DNA of 64,000 nucleotides. It comes from Jiangella endophytica. GTDB taxonomy: Bacteria; Actinomycetota; Actinomycetes; Jiangellales; Jiangellaceae. The position numbers were made by a program, and so were the translations under genes. The stretch spans positions 744,001 through 808,000 of the forward strand of contig NZ_QVAI01000001.1 of the NCBI RefSeq assembly GCF_003427025.1, written 5' to 3'. The notes under the pieces are model-generated. The model did no database searches. It saw nothing but the letters and a program-made list of their open reading frames with translations, and was not told the origin of the DNA. Positions 40,646 to 48,650 of the stretch are shown here, piece after piece (position 1 is the first letter of the stretch; the number at the start of each line of letters is the position of its first letter).

Positions 40646-40861
40646 CTACGCGCCCAGGCGGTTCACGCAGCTCGCCGACTCGCCGGCGATCACAGCCGGG
40701 TGGTTGCCGCCCTCGACGTCAGCGGCATGCAGCCAATAGCAGAAGGGTTCGCTGATCCCGAAGTCCTTGATGATCCAGGCTATTGGAGCCTCCCAACGCG
40801 GGCCACGGCCATGACATCCTCGCGGAACTCCTTCGGACGGGGGTCTGGGCACGTTCGACAT
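40646..40861 (-). pseudogene. Remnant of an IS3-family transposase orfA
   Basis: Translation on the minus strand from ATG 40861 gives APIAWIIKDFGISEP and then HAADVEGGNHP.., which parallels the IS3 OrfA helix-turn-helix block (..IAxDFGIS...WLxxADVEDGxRP). Just upstream the matching reading PKEFREDVMAVAR lies in a different frame, so at least one frameshift is present, and homology stops abruptly after GESA. No OrfB part, inverted repeats or target duplications were found. A decayed insertion-sequence fragment in the accessory island. Confidence 0.65.
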
Positions 40862-40902
40862 CCACTCAGCGACGCCCTGCCGGCGCCACAGATCAGGTGT
40901 CG

Positions 40903-41238
40903 CTACTCGTGCGGCAGACCCATCTGGCATACGTGGCTCTGGCGAGCCGCGACTGTCCCGGCATTCGTGAGCTGAAACCTGCCGCCGCTCCATCGAAGAA
41001 GTCCCCTTCGTGCCATCCGGCGAAGCGTCTTGTAGATGGTGCCACGAGCGTAGCGTGCGCCGCGTTCCGCAAGGGCGCGGTCGAGTTGGTCGGCGGTCAC
41101 CGCCTGACCCATCGAGTTCGGGTCGGAGGCGAGGAGGGTCAGGATTGCCTCGTGGCATGATTCTGCGCGTATCTGCAGGTCACGCAGCTGGATAGGCGGT
41201 GCTTGGACCGTCAATGTGCGGTTCGTATCAGGAGGCAT
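40903..41238 (-). CDS. Small winged-helix protein
   Basis: About 111 residues from ATG 41238 (GTG 41247 is possible). The central part AVTADQLDRALAERGARYARGTIYKTLRRMARRGLLRWSGGRFQLT has the helix, recognition helix (RGTIYKTLRRMARRG) and wing layout of PadR/MarR-like regulators. The short C-terminal tail (ARQSHVCQMGLPHE) has no recognised motif and could be the result of truncation. Likely a DNA-binding regulator; target unknown. At the right end of the island, next to an IS remnant. Confidence 0.5.
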   Translation of the reverse strand: MPPDTNRTLTVQAPPIQLRDLQIRAESCHEAILTLLASDPNSMGQAVTADQLDRALAERGARYARGTIYKTLRRMARRGLLRWSGGRFQLTNAGTVAARQSHVCQMGLPHE

Positions 41239-41247
41239 CACCACCAC

Positions 41248-41531
41248 AACAGCCGAAGCGGCTGGTCAGAACTGATTCTGGCCGGCCGCTTCGTCATGTC
41301 GCGACCACCCGGCGGTTCACGGCCCCTGGCGCTCTGTAGCGTGCGCGCACCCAGCCATGGCCGTGTGGCGCAGGTCACACCGTCCTTCGCGTGCAGTTCT
41401 CGCGGCCCGACGACTCAACACTCACGGGGGGTCTGGCCGAGGGGCCTCTCCCGGATCGGCCGCCTCTGCCAGCTGTTCCGGCGGCCGTCCGTGCAGACAC
41501 CGGCATGGGCGCTCGGGACACACGGAGGATC
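41248..41531. other. Right margin of the island / upstream region of the ABC operon
   Basis: About 280 bases without a convincing gene. No copy of the tmRNA 3' end (GGGTTCGATTCCCGG...) is visible here, so the island's distal attachment site is not located. Confidence 0.4.
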
Positions 41532-42848
41532 ATGGTGCGCCGCACGATTGCGCTTCTCGCCGCGTTCATGGGATCGACCACCATCGTCGCAGGTTGTGGG
41601 GTGGACGACCTCTCGACCACCTCGGCGACGCTGACCTATTGGGTCGCGCCGATGACCAGCTCCCTGGAGCAGGACGAGGCCGTCCTCGAGCCGATCCTGG
41701 ACGAGTTCACCGCGACGACCGGCATCGAGGTCGACGTCGAGGTCGTGCCGTGGAGCACGCTGTGGGATCGGATCATGGCCGCCGTCAGCAGCGGCCGAGG
41801 CCCGGACGTGCTCACCATCGGCAAGGCATGGACGGCGTCGCTGCAAGCCACCGGCGCGCTGCTGCCGTTCACCGACGACGTGATGGACGAGATCGGCGGA
41901 GCGGACAGGTTCGTGCCGGTGACGCTCCGATCCGTCGGTGTGTCCGGCGAGCCGCCCGCTGCCGTTCCGCTGTACACCACCGCGTACGCGCTGTTCTACA
42001 ACACGACGCTCTTCGAGGCCGCCGGCATCGCTGCCCCGCCGGACACCTGGCAGGAGTTCGTCGACGACGCGAAGCGTCTGACCATCGACACCGATGGTGA
42101 CGGCGAACCAGATCAATGGGGCGTCTCGATCGTCGGTGGCAGTGGCATCACGGCCACGCACCAGGCGTTCATCCTCGGCCGTCAGCACGGGGGCTCGCTG
42201 TTCGACCGCGACGGCAACCCTCAGTTCGACAGCTCCGCACAGGTGGCCGCGGTTCGGCAGTACGTGTCCTTGATCGCGACCGAGCACGTGGTCGCGCCCG
42301 GCAATGCCGAGTACACCTCTGCCCTCGACGCCATCGATCAGTTCGTCGCCGGCGGGGCGGCCATGTTCTTCGGCCAGTCGATTCACCAGAGCGTTCTCGC
42401 CGACATGGGTTTCGCGGACTACGCGGTCGCGCCGCTGCCGGTGCTGGATCCGCTTCCGGCGGGCGGCCGCGACACCCGGACCTTCGTAGGCGGTGCCAAC
42501 CTCGCCGTGTTCGCGAACACCGACCACCGCGACGCCGCCCTCGCCCTGGTGGAGTTCCTCACCAGCCCGGACGTCCAGGCGGACTGGACTGCTGAGACCG
42601 CCACGCTCCCGGTGGTGACCGCCGCCTACGACGAGGACGACCTGGACGACGCTGCTCGCGTCTTCGCCACCATCCTGCGCGATCATGCCGAGCCGATGCC
42701 GCAGGTGCCCGAGCACGCCCAGATGGAGATCCTGGTGGGTGGCGCCATCACGGACCTCATGGCGCGGGCCGCCACCGGTCCGGTGACCGAGGACGACATA
42801 CGGGCGGCTCTCTCCGAGGCCGACGCACGACTGACGGCGACGCGTTGA
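41532..42848 (+). CDS. Extracellular solute-binding lipoprotein of a sugar ABC transporter
   Basis: 438 residues. Signal sequence RRTIALLAAFMGSTTIVAGC ends in a lipobox, so the protein is tethered outside the membrane. The mature part is a family-1 solute-binding protein (TLTYWVAPMTSSLEQDEAVLEPILDEFTATTGIEVDVEVVPW, RGPDVLTIGKAW, VPLYTTAYALFYNTTLFEAAGI, GGAAMFFGQSIHQS). It captures an oligosaccharide or related solute for the two permeases that follow. The GGAGG site (41524-41528) is only 3 bases from ATG 41532, so the adjacent GTG 41535 may be used. Probably linked to the sulfatase-like gene at the end of the operon. Confidence 0.9.
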   Translation: MVRRTIALLAAFMGSTTIVAGCGVDDLSTTSATLTYWVAPMTSSLEQDEAVLEPILDEFTATTGIEVDVEVVPWSTLWDRIMAAVSSGRGPDVLTIGKAWTASLQATGALLPFTDDVMDEIGGADRFVPVTLRSVGVSGEPPAAVPLYTTAYALFYNTTLFEAAGIAAPPDTWQEFVDDAKRLTIDTDGDGEPDQWGVSIVGGSGITATHQAFILGRQHGGSLFDRDGNPQFDSSAQVAAVRQYVSLIATEHVVAPGNAEYTSALDAIDQFVAGGAAMFFGQSIHQSVLADMGFADYAVAPLPVLDPLPAGGRDTRTFVGGANLAVFANTDHRDAALALVEFLTSPDVQADWTAETATLPVVTAAYDEDDLDDAARVFATILRDHAEPMPQVPEHAQMEILVGGAITDLMARAATGPVTEDDIRAALSEADARLTATR

Positions 42849-42851
42849 GCC

Positions 42852-43859
42852 GTGGCGGATCGGTCCTTCACCGCACGGCGAAGTCACCGCTTCACCGGAG
42901 TCCGCGGGGGCGCGAGGCGATGGCTGCCCTATGCACTGATCGGGCCGGCGCTCGTCGTCGAGCTCGTGGTGCACGTCGTGCCGATGGCGCTCGGCATCTG
43001 GTTCAGCCTCACCGGGCTGGATCGATCGACGATCGGCGACTGGACCGGAGCGCCGTTCGTCGGTCTTCGGAACCTCCGCACCGGACTGGATCCGGCCGGC
43101 CCGATCGGGGCCGAGCTCTGGGCGACGCTGGCTCGGACGGCGATCTTCGCGATCATCGTGGTGACCGTCTCGTGGTCGATCGGTGTCGTGGTCGCGTGGC
43201 TCATGGCGTCGGAGTTCCGCGGGCGGAGCGCGCTACGGGTGCTCTTCCTGGTGCCGTTCGCCGTTCCGGGATTCGTGGCGGCCATCGGGTGGTCGTTCAT
43301 GTTCAGCCGGGACTACGGCGCCGTCAACCAGCTCCTCGTCGACGGTCTGGGCGCTGTCTCGGATCGGCCGTTCTGGTTGATCGGAGACAACGCGTTCTGG
43401 GTGGTGGCCGTCGTCTGGATCTGGAACGTCTGGCCGTTCGCGTATCTCATGTCGTCCGCGGCGATGTCGGCGATTCCCTCGGACGTCCATGACGCGAGCG
43501 CGCTCGACGGGGCCGCGCGCTGGCGGCAGTTCTGGAGCATCAGCCTGCCCCTCATCTGGCCGGTCAACGCCGTCGTCATCCTGGTCATGTCGCTGTGGGC
43601 GTTCAACGAGTTCGGCGTCGCCTACGTGCTCTTCGGCCCTCGACCACCGGAGTCGGCGACGTTCGTCGCGAATCTCGTCCATGGCCACTCGTTCACCGAT
43701 GCCGCGTTCGGGGTCGGCGCGGCGATGAATCTCCTGGTCGCCGGATTGTTGCTGATCGGCGTCCTCACCTATGTGCGGATCGCACGGCGCTGCGGCTGGT
43801 GCTCGTCGTGGCGCTGTCGGTGCTGGGCGCCGGTCCCCCGCGAGGGCCGCCGTGCATGA
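42852..43859 (+). CDS. ABC transporter permease (MalF/UgpA type)
   Basis: 335 residues, six predicted helices (LPYALIGPALVVELVVHVVPMALGIWFSL, TAIFAIIVVTVSWSIGVVVAWLMA, VLFLVPFAVPGFVAAIGWSFMF and others). The EAA-type loop contacting the ATPase is SALDGAARWRQFWSISLPLIWP. The last 20 or so residues (CGWCSSWRCRCWAPVPREGRRA) look like read-through into the start region of the next gene and may be non-functional. GTG 42852 lies 3 bases after the binding-protein stop; the stop overlaps the next start by 8 bases. No ATPase gene is present; a shared MsiK-type ATPase is usual for such actinobacterial transporters. Confidence 0.9.
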   Translation: MADRSFTARRSHRFTGVRGGARRWLPYALIGPALVVELVVHVVPMALGIWFSLTGLDRSTIGDWTGAPFVGLRNLRTGLDPAGPIGAELWATLARTAIFAIIVVTVSWSIGVVVAWLMASEFRGRSALRVLFLVPFAVPGFVAAIGWSFMFSRDYGAVNQLLVDGLGAVSDRPFWLIGDNAFWVVAVVWIWNVWPFAYLMSSAAMSAIPSDVHDASALDGAARWRQFWSISLPLIWPVNAVVILVMSLWAFNEFGVAYVLFGPRPPESATFVANLVHGHSFTDAAFGVGAAMNLLVAGLLLIGVLTYVRIARRCGWCSSWRCRCWAPVPREGRRA

Positions 43860-44685
43860 GGGTGCGGGGTTCCGGTGGTTCCGCAGGGTCGCGTTGACGG
43901 TGATCGCTCTGCTGACCGCGGCGCCGCTCTGGGTCATCGTGTCGTCGTCGGTCCGGCCCCTCGCCGACGTGCGCGGACCGTTCCACTGGATACCGAGGAA
44001 CGTCACCCTCCAGCCGTATCTCGACACCTGGTCGACCATCGGGCTCGGGCGCTACCTGGTGAACAGCGTGATCGTCGCGAGCGCGGCGACCGTGGCGTCC
44101 GTCGTCGTCTCGGTGTTCGCCGCCTATGCCGTCTCCAGGATCGACTTCGTGGGCCGGCGGGCCTTCGGTCTTCTGGTGCTGAGCGCGCAAGTGCTGCCGG
44201 CCATGTTCGTCTTCCTGCCGTTGTTCATCGTGTACGCCTCTCTCGACAGGTGGTGGGGTGTCGGTCTGATCGGGTCGTACGGCGGCCTGATCCTGACCTA
44301 TCTCACCTTCTCCCTTCCGGTCTGCATCTGGGTGCTGACCGGTACGTTCTCCGGCCTGCGCCGCGACCTCGAGGACGCCGCCGCGATGGACGGACTGGGC
44401 CGGGTCGGGACACTCCTGCGGGTGGTGGTGCCCATCGCGCGGCCGGCCCTGGCGGCGGTCGCGGTGTTCTCGTTCGCCCTGGCCTGGAGCGAGGTGATGA
44501 TCGCGTCGGTACTGACCACCCAGGACACCAGAACGGTGGCGGTGGGCCTGCAGTCCTATCTCTCGGCTCCGTCCGTCCTGTGGAACCAGCTGATGGCGGC
44601 CTGTGTCATCAGCTCGATCCCCGCTGTGGCCGGCTTTCTGAGCATCAGGCGGTTCGTGATGCGCGGTTGGTCGCAGCCGCTGTGA
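43852..44685 (+). CDS. ABC transporter permease (MalG/UgpE type)
   Basis: 277 residues. Six helices, beginning FRRVALTVIALLTAAPLWVIVSSSVRP; the EAA loop is DAAAMDGLGRVGTLLRVVVPIARPALAAV. ALAWSEVMIASVLT and the C-terminal FLSIRRFVMRGWSQPL tail are typical of MalG-like subunits. GTG 43852 with GAGGG upstream is inside the 3' end of the previous permease gene, suggesting coupling. Forms the membrane channel with the preceding permease. Confidence 0.92.
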   Translation: MHEGAGFRWFRRVALTVIALLTAAPLWVIVSSSVRPLADVRGPFHWIPRNVTLQPYLDTWSTIGLGRYLVNSVIVASAATVASVVVSVFAAYAVSRIDFVGRRAFGLLVLSAQVLPAMFVFLPLFIVYASLDRWWGVGLIGSYGGLILTYLTFSLPVCIWVLTGTFSGLRRDLEDAAAMDGLGRVGTLLRVVVPIARPALAAVAVFSFALAWSEVMIASVLTTQDTRTVAVGLQSYLSAPSVLWNQLMAACVISSIPAVAGFLSIRRFVMRGWSQPL

Positions 44686-44711
44686 TTCCACCACCGACCG
44701 GGAGGACCCCC

Positions 44712-46481
44712 GTGCGCGCTGTCATGCTGATGTTCGACAGTCTGAATCGCCAACTGCTCCCGCCGTACGGCGGGACGGACGTCTCGGCGCCGAACTTCGC
44801 CCGCCTGGCCGAGCGGGCCGTGACGTTCGATCGGTTCTACGCCGGGTCGTTGCCCACCATGCCGGCTCGTCGCGAGCTCCACACGGGACGGCACCACTTC
44901 CTGCACCGAGGCTGGGGCCCGCTCGAGCCCTTCGACGACTCGATGCCCGCGCTCCTGGACTCGGCCGGCATCCACACCCACCTGACGTCGGACCAGCCGC
45001 ACTACTGGGAGGACGGCGGCGCGACCTACCACACCCGCTACACGACCTGGGAGATCCACCGCGGGCAGGAAGGCGACCCGTGGAAGGGCGTCGTGGACTC
45101 AGGTGTCGCCTCGATGGCCGACCCTCGGGCCGCGCAGCGCCGGCAGGACGACGTCAACCGTCAGTACATGGCGACCGAGGCCGACCATGCGCAGACCCGC
45201 ACGGTCGACGCGGGAATCCACTTCCTGGAGACGAACCACGACGCGGGCGGGTGGTTCCTGCACATCGAGCTGTTCGACCCGCATGAGCCGTTCTTCAGCC
45301 CGGACCACTACCGGAAGCGCTACGAACAGGACGACGACGGCCCGCGGTCCGACTGGCCGACCTACCAGAAGGTGGTCGAGGACGCGGCTCAGGTCGACCA
45401 CGTCCGCCGTGAGTATGCCGCGCTGCTGAGCATGTGCGACCACTCGTTGGGGCGGCTGCTCGACGTCATGGACGAGCACGACATGTGGGCCGACACGATG
45501 CTCGTCGTCAACACCGACCACGGCTTCTCGCTGGGAGAGCACGGCTGGTGGGCGAAGACGTTCCAGCCCCACTACCAGGAGCTGGTCCATCTGCCGATGT
45601 TCCTGTGGGATCCGCGCACCGGCCGCAGGGGCGAGCGATGCGACGTGCTGGCGCAGACCATCGACATCGCGCCGACCCTGCTCGGATTCTTCGGCCAGCA
45701 GGCGCCGGCGGACATGCAGGGCACGGACCTGGCCGGCGCCGTGGGGCAGGGCACACCCGTGCGTGACGGCGCCCTCTTCGGCATGCTCGGCGGGCACGTC
45801 AACGTCACCGACGGCCGCCACGTGTACATGCGCAGCTCGGCGACCGAGGCGAACGGGCCGATCGAGGAGTACACCCTGATGCCGACCCGTATGCGGAGCC
45901 GCTTCTCGGTGCAGGACCTGCGCGGCTGGGAGCCGGCTGAGCCGTTCGGGTTCACGAAGGGCGTGCGGACCATGCGGATCGCACCATCGGTACGTGTGGT
46001 CAACTCCTGGCGGCACGGAACGATGCTGTTCGACGTCGAGAACGACGCCGCGCAGGAGCGTCCGGTGATCGACGACGACGTCGAGCTGAGACTGGCGCAG
46101 CTCCTCCACCGGCGCATGAGGGAGAGCGAGGCGCCGGCCAGCCAGTACGTCCGGCTCGGGCTTCCGGAGAGCGGCGACCTCTCGGCCGAGCACCTGCTCG
46201 TCCGGGCCCATGCGGAGCGATCCGCGGAGTCGGCCGCGCCGCTGCCCACACTGGCCGAGCTGCCCGTCGTCGACCTGCTGCAGACTCCGCTGCGCCGGCT
46301 GCTCGGTGACCGCCGGGCGTCCTCGGTCATCGAGAAGCACCTCCCGGAGCTGATCGAGACCGAGCCGATGGAGCTGTCGCCGACCGCGAGCCTGCTCGGG
46401 CTCGCCCGCGGGGGATCGATCTCCGCCGCCCAGCTGGTGCGGGTGGCCGACGATCTGGCGAAGGTGCTCAGGGCCCCGTGA
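44712..46481 (+). CDS. Sulfatase-fold hydrolase with Thr in place of the formylglycine Cys/Ser
   Basis: 589 residues, no signal peptide. Overall sulfatase/alkaline-phosphatase superfamily: metal site start MLMFDSLNRQLLPPYGG, active-site region AGSLPTMPARRELHTGRH, DQPHYWEDGGATYHTRY, HIELFDPHEPFF, VVNTDHGFSLGEHGWWAK. The position normally Cys or Ser in C/S-x-P-x-R is Thr49, so formylglycine cannot form; Thr is the nucleophile in related phosphodiesterases. It may therefore hydrolyse phosphate esters or have lost turnover. GTG 44712 has GGAGG 6 bases upstream. Downstream of the ABC genes, so probably acts on the imported compound. The last about 100 residues are a helical extension. Confidence 0.85.
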   Translation: MRAVMLMFDSLNRQLLPPYGGTDVSAPNFARLAERAVTFDRFYAGSLPTMPARRELHTGRHHFLHRGWGPLEPFDDSMPALLDSAGIHTHLTSDQPHYWEDGGATYHTRYTTWEIHRGQEGDPWKGVVDSGVASMADPRAAQRRQDDVNRQYMATEADHAQTRTVDAGIHFLETNHDAGGWFLHIELFDPHEPFFSPDHYRKRYEQDDDGPRSDWPTYQKVVEDAAQVDHVRREYAALLSMCDHSLGRLLDVMDEHDMWADTMLVVNTDHGFSLGEHGWWAKTFQPHYQELVHLPMFLWDPRTGRRGERCDVLAQTIDIAPTLLGFFGQQAPADMQGTDLAGAVGQGTPVRDGALFGMLGGHVNVTDGRHVYMRSSATEANGPIEEYTLMPTRMRSRFSVQDLRGWEPAEPFGFTKGVRTMRIAPSVRVVNSWRHGTMLFDVENDAAQERPVIDDDVELRLAQLLHRRMRESEAPASQYVRLGLPESGDLSAEHLLVRAHAERSAESAAPLPTLAELPVVDLLQTPLRRLLGDRRASSVIEKHLPELIETEPMELSPTASLLGLARGGSISAAQLVRVADDLAKVLRAP

Positions 46482-48012
46482 GAGGCGGCAGAAAGCCCTT
46501 GTTCCGGGCCGCGACGACAGCTTCTTCGCGGGTGTTCACGCGCAGCTTCCGATAGATGTTCTTGCGATGGTTGCGGACGGTGTCGGGCGAGAGGTGCAGT
46601 GCCGCCGCGATGGCGGGAATCGTCTTGTTCATGACGAGGAGTTCGAGCACCTGCCGTTCGCGCGCGCTGATGCCGGAGAGTGGCCTGGCTGAACGGAACG
46701 GCGTCGCGGGAAGGGCTGCCAGCTTCCCGAACACCGCGCCGGCCCCCGGGGTGTTCGAGGCGGCCAGCTCATCGCGGACCTGTTGATCGGTGAGCGTCAG
46801 GGTGAACAGCCACTGATCCGGTGACTCCAGCATGTCGACGGCGGCTCGTCGGATCACGCCTGCCCGTTCTTCGTCCCCCGGGCTGGAGCGGATGCTGCTC
46901 CCGGCATGGAGCAGGAGGAGATTGATCCGGTCCCTGATCGACGTGCCGGCCGGCCAGTGGTCGGACCGCGTGAGCGTGCGCACCATCGTCTCGCGGCGGA
47001 GCACATCGTTGAACCTGGCTCGGGTGACGATCTCGAGGGGGTGGGAACCCATGGTCCGGATCAGCTGCTCGGCGTGATCGGTGTCGCCCAGGCTCAGCCA
47101 GAGTTCCGCCTCCGTGGTGTCGAGCATGATGCGCAGCAGCCCGCCGGCGGCGACCCGGTAGCGGAGCTGGGTGGCGCGGAGCCGGTGGATCTCGTCGATC
47201 ACCACCTGTTGCGTCCCCAGCAACAGAGCCGCCCTGGCTCGCACATGGATCAGGCACGCGCTGCCCACGTCGTCGGGCATGAGCGTCCGCGACATGCTGT
47301 TGTGGCGGTGGTACTCGGCCCAGTCGAGTCGGTCGAGGGCGAGCAACGCGCGCGCCGCCACCAGCCAGGACCGCTCGAGCGAGTGATACATCCAGCCGTC
47401 GGTCTCGTCGTCGAGGCCGGCGGCTCGATGCACCCAGTGTGCGGCGGCCTGTGCCTCCCCGCGCAGCGCGAAGACGAAGGCAAGATGTGCGGCTGCCGCG
47501 GCCCGGCGAGCTCCCGGCATCCAATAGGTGATCTCGAGGTACTCCGCCGAGCGGCGCAGCTGACCGGCGAACAACAGACTGACGCCCAATTGGAGATAGA
47601 CACCGTCGCGATGGTGTGCGTCGGCGTCGTCGAGGGACTCGATCCGATCGGCGAGGTCGATCAGTTCGTCGAATCGGTTCCGCCGGCGCAGCGCGACCAG
47701 CAATGCCGCCAAAGCGCTCATGCGCGTATGCGGGTCGCCGATCAGGTGGACCGAACGAAGTAAGGGATCGAGGTGGCGATCGCCGCGGAGACGGTCGCCC
47801 GGGGTGGACTTTCGGATGGCCTCCGAGCCGAGCACGAAGATCGGATGCTTCGCCGCGATCTCAGGCGGGACGATTGCGGCCGCGTGCCGCAGGAGTTCTC
47901 CGTTCGTGCGGACCAACAAGGGCCAGTCGCGGTCGAGAATGCGCGCGACGGCGGCGGCGTCGCCTCTGTCGACCGCCGCTCGGAGCTCGTCCTCGACCGT
48001 GGTGCCGTCCAC
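46468..48012 (-). CDS. LuxR-family transcriptional regulator with helical-repeat N-terminal region
   Basis: 514 residues. The C-terminal LuxR helix-turn-helix is ISARERQVLELLVMNKTIPAIAAALHLSPDTVRNHRKNIYRKLRVNTREEAV (about residues 445-495). The remaining 440 residues are helical and TPR-like (SAEYLEITYWMPGARRAAAAAHLAFVFALRGEAQAAAHW); no Walker A loop is seen, so it is not a full LAL/STAND ATPase. GTG 48012. Its stop overlaps the convergent sulfatase-like gene by 14 bp. It could control the ABC/sulfatase operon or the exosortase cassette whose upstream region it faces; neither is shown. Confidence 0.85.
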   Translation of the reverse strand: MDGTTVEDELRAAVDRGDAAAVARILDRDWPLLVRTNGELLRHAAAIVPPEIAAKHPIFVLGSEAIRKSTPGDRLRGDRHLDPLLRSVHLIGDPHTRMSALAALLVALRRRNRFDELIDLADRIESLDDADAHHRDGVYLQLGVSLLFAGQLRRSAEYLEITYWMPGARRAAAAAHLAFVFALRGEAQAAAHWVHRAAGLDDETDGWMYHSLERSWLVAARALLALDRLDWAEYHRHNSMSRTLMPDDVGSACLIHVRARAALLLGTQQVVIDEIHRLRATQLRYRVAAGGLLRIMLDTTEAELWLSLGDTDHAEQLIRTMGSHPLEIVTRARFNDVLRRETMVRTLTRSDHWPAGTSIRDRINLLLLHAGSSIRSSPGDEERAGVIRRAAVDMLESPDQWLFTLTLTDQQVRDELAASNTPGAGAVFGKLAALPATPFRSARPLSGISARERQVLELLVMNKTIPAIAAALHLSPDTVRNHRKNIYRKLRVNTREEAVVAARNKGFLPPLTGP

Positions 48013-48467
48013 CTCGTTCCCCCCTCCCGGCAGCGGAGCCTATACCGGATCACCGGTGTGTTCGGCGTCACATCGCTGCCGTCGTCCGGCATCACCGACT
48101 GCCTCATCAGGCATGCCTTCGAGGTGGATATGTGGATATGAGTGCTATGTCTAAATTTTTCCACCGTTATGTCCGACTCGAGTGATCGGTGATGTCCACA
48201 CAATAGCGACCGTACAACCCCTTGATTCGGACGGGCTAAAGGGGGGCTAGCGCTATCGGCGGGTGGGCTATTTAACGCGATAACCCTTCCGATTCCCGAT
48301 ATTTCCGCGATAGGTATTTTCCCGGCGCTCGGGTGGAGAAATGAGCGGGTGGGCACGGGTGGATACCCGGCTCAGAAAAGAGAGAGCGCCTGCGCGTCGG
48401 AAAGCAATGGCGTTCGGGGATCGGCCGCTGACGTGGCGCCGTGCCACGTCGCTGGAGGGAGCAGACG
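48013..48467. promoter_or_regulatory. Upstream region of the exosortase cassette with an AT-rich tract and pre-SD hairpin
   Basis: 455 bases without a gene between the divergent luxR-type gene and the cassette. From about 48110 to 48320 the sequence is unusually AT-rich for this genome (e.g. aaatttttcc, ctatttaacgcgataac, gatatttccgcgatagg), with GCGATA repeated. Just before the ribosome binding site, GACGTGGC (48430-48437) and GCCACGTC (48443-48450) form an 8-bp hairpin with a 5-nt loop, 3 bases ahead of GGAGGG (48454-48459). Likely a promoter and leader with regulatory potential; no known riboswitch was recognised. Confidence 0.55.
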
Positions 48468-48647
48468 ATGTATCACACCCCAGGGATCACGACCGGTATC
48501 GGCTCGGGTGCCGCCGGAGCCGGAGCGCTCGCCGCGACGGGAGCGACGACCTTCGCCTACGTGGTCGCCGGCGTGACGCTGATCGTGGGTGGCCTGCTGC
48601 TCCTGCGCACGACGCGCATGCGCCGCGCCGCGACGAACCAGGACTGA
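48468..48647 (+). CDS. 59-residue protein consisting of an LAATG-type sorting signal
   Basis: Sequence order: MYHTPGITTGIGSG, Ala/Gly linker ending ALAATGATT, a transmembrane helix (FAYVVAGVTLIVGGLLLL) and a basic tail (RTTRMRRA). LAxTG followed by helix and arginines resembles actinobacterial sortase signals; a helix plus Arg tail is also the form of exosortase signals. There is no separate signal peptide, so the single helix probably serves for insertion. GGAGGG lies 8 bases before ATG 48468, and the exosortase start follows 3 bases after its stop. Could be a tiny substrate, a subunit or an assembly factor of the exosortase; family unrecognised. Confidence 0.65.
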   Translation: MYHTPGITTGIGSGAAGAGALAATGATTFAYVVAGVTLIVGGLLLLRTTRMRRAATNQD

Positions 48648-48650
48648 CCC

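Noticed and set aside
41532-46481. A complete ABC importer operon including its ATPase
   Set aside because: No Walker-motif ATPase gene is present in either sugar transporter operon; a shared ATPase elsewhere must be assumed.
46468-48012. A LAL/STAND-type LuxR ATPase regulator
   Set aside because: No Walker A loop is visible and the length (514) is too short; it is a LuxR regulator with helical repeats only.
48013-48467. A known riboswitch (cyclic-di-GMP or cyclic-di-AMP class) upstream of the exosortase cassette
   Set aside because: The conserved core sequences of these classes are not present; only a short hairpin can be supported.
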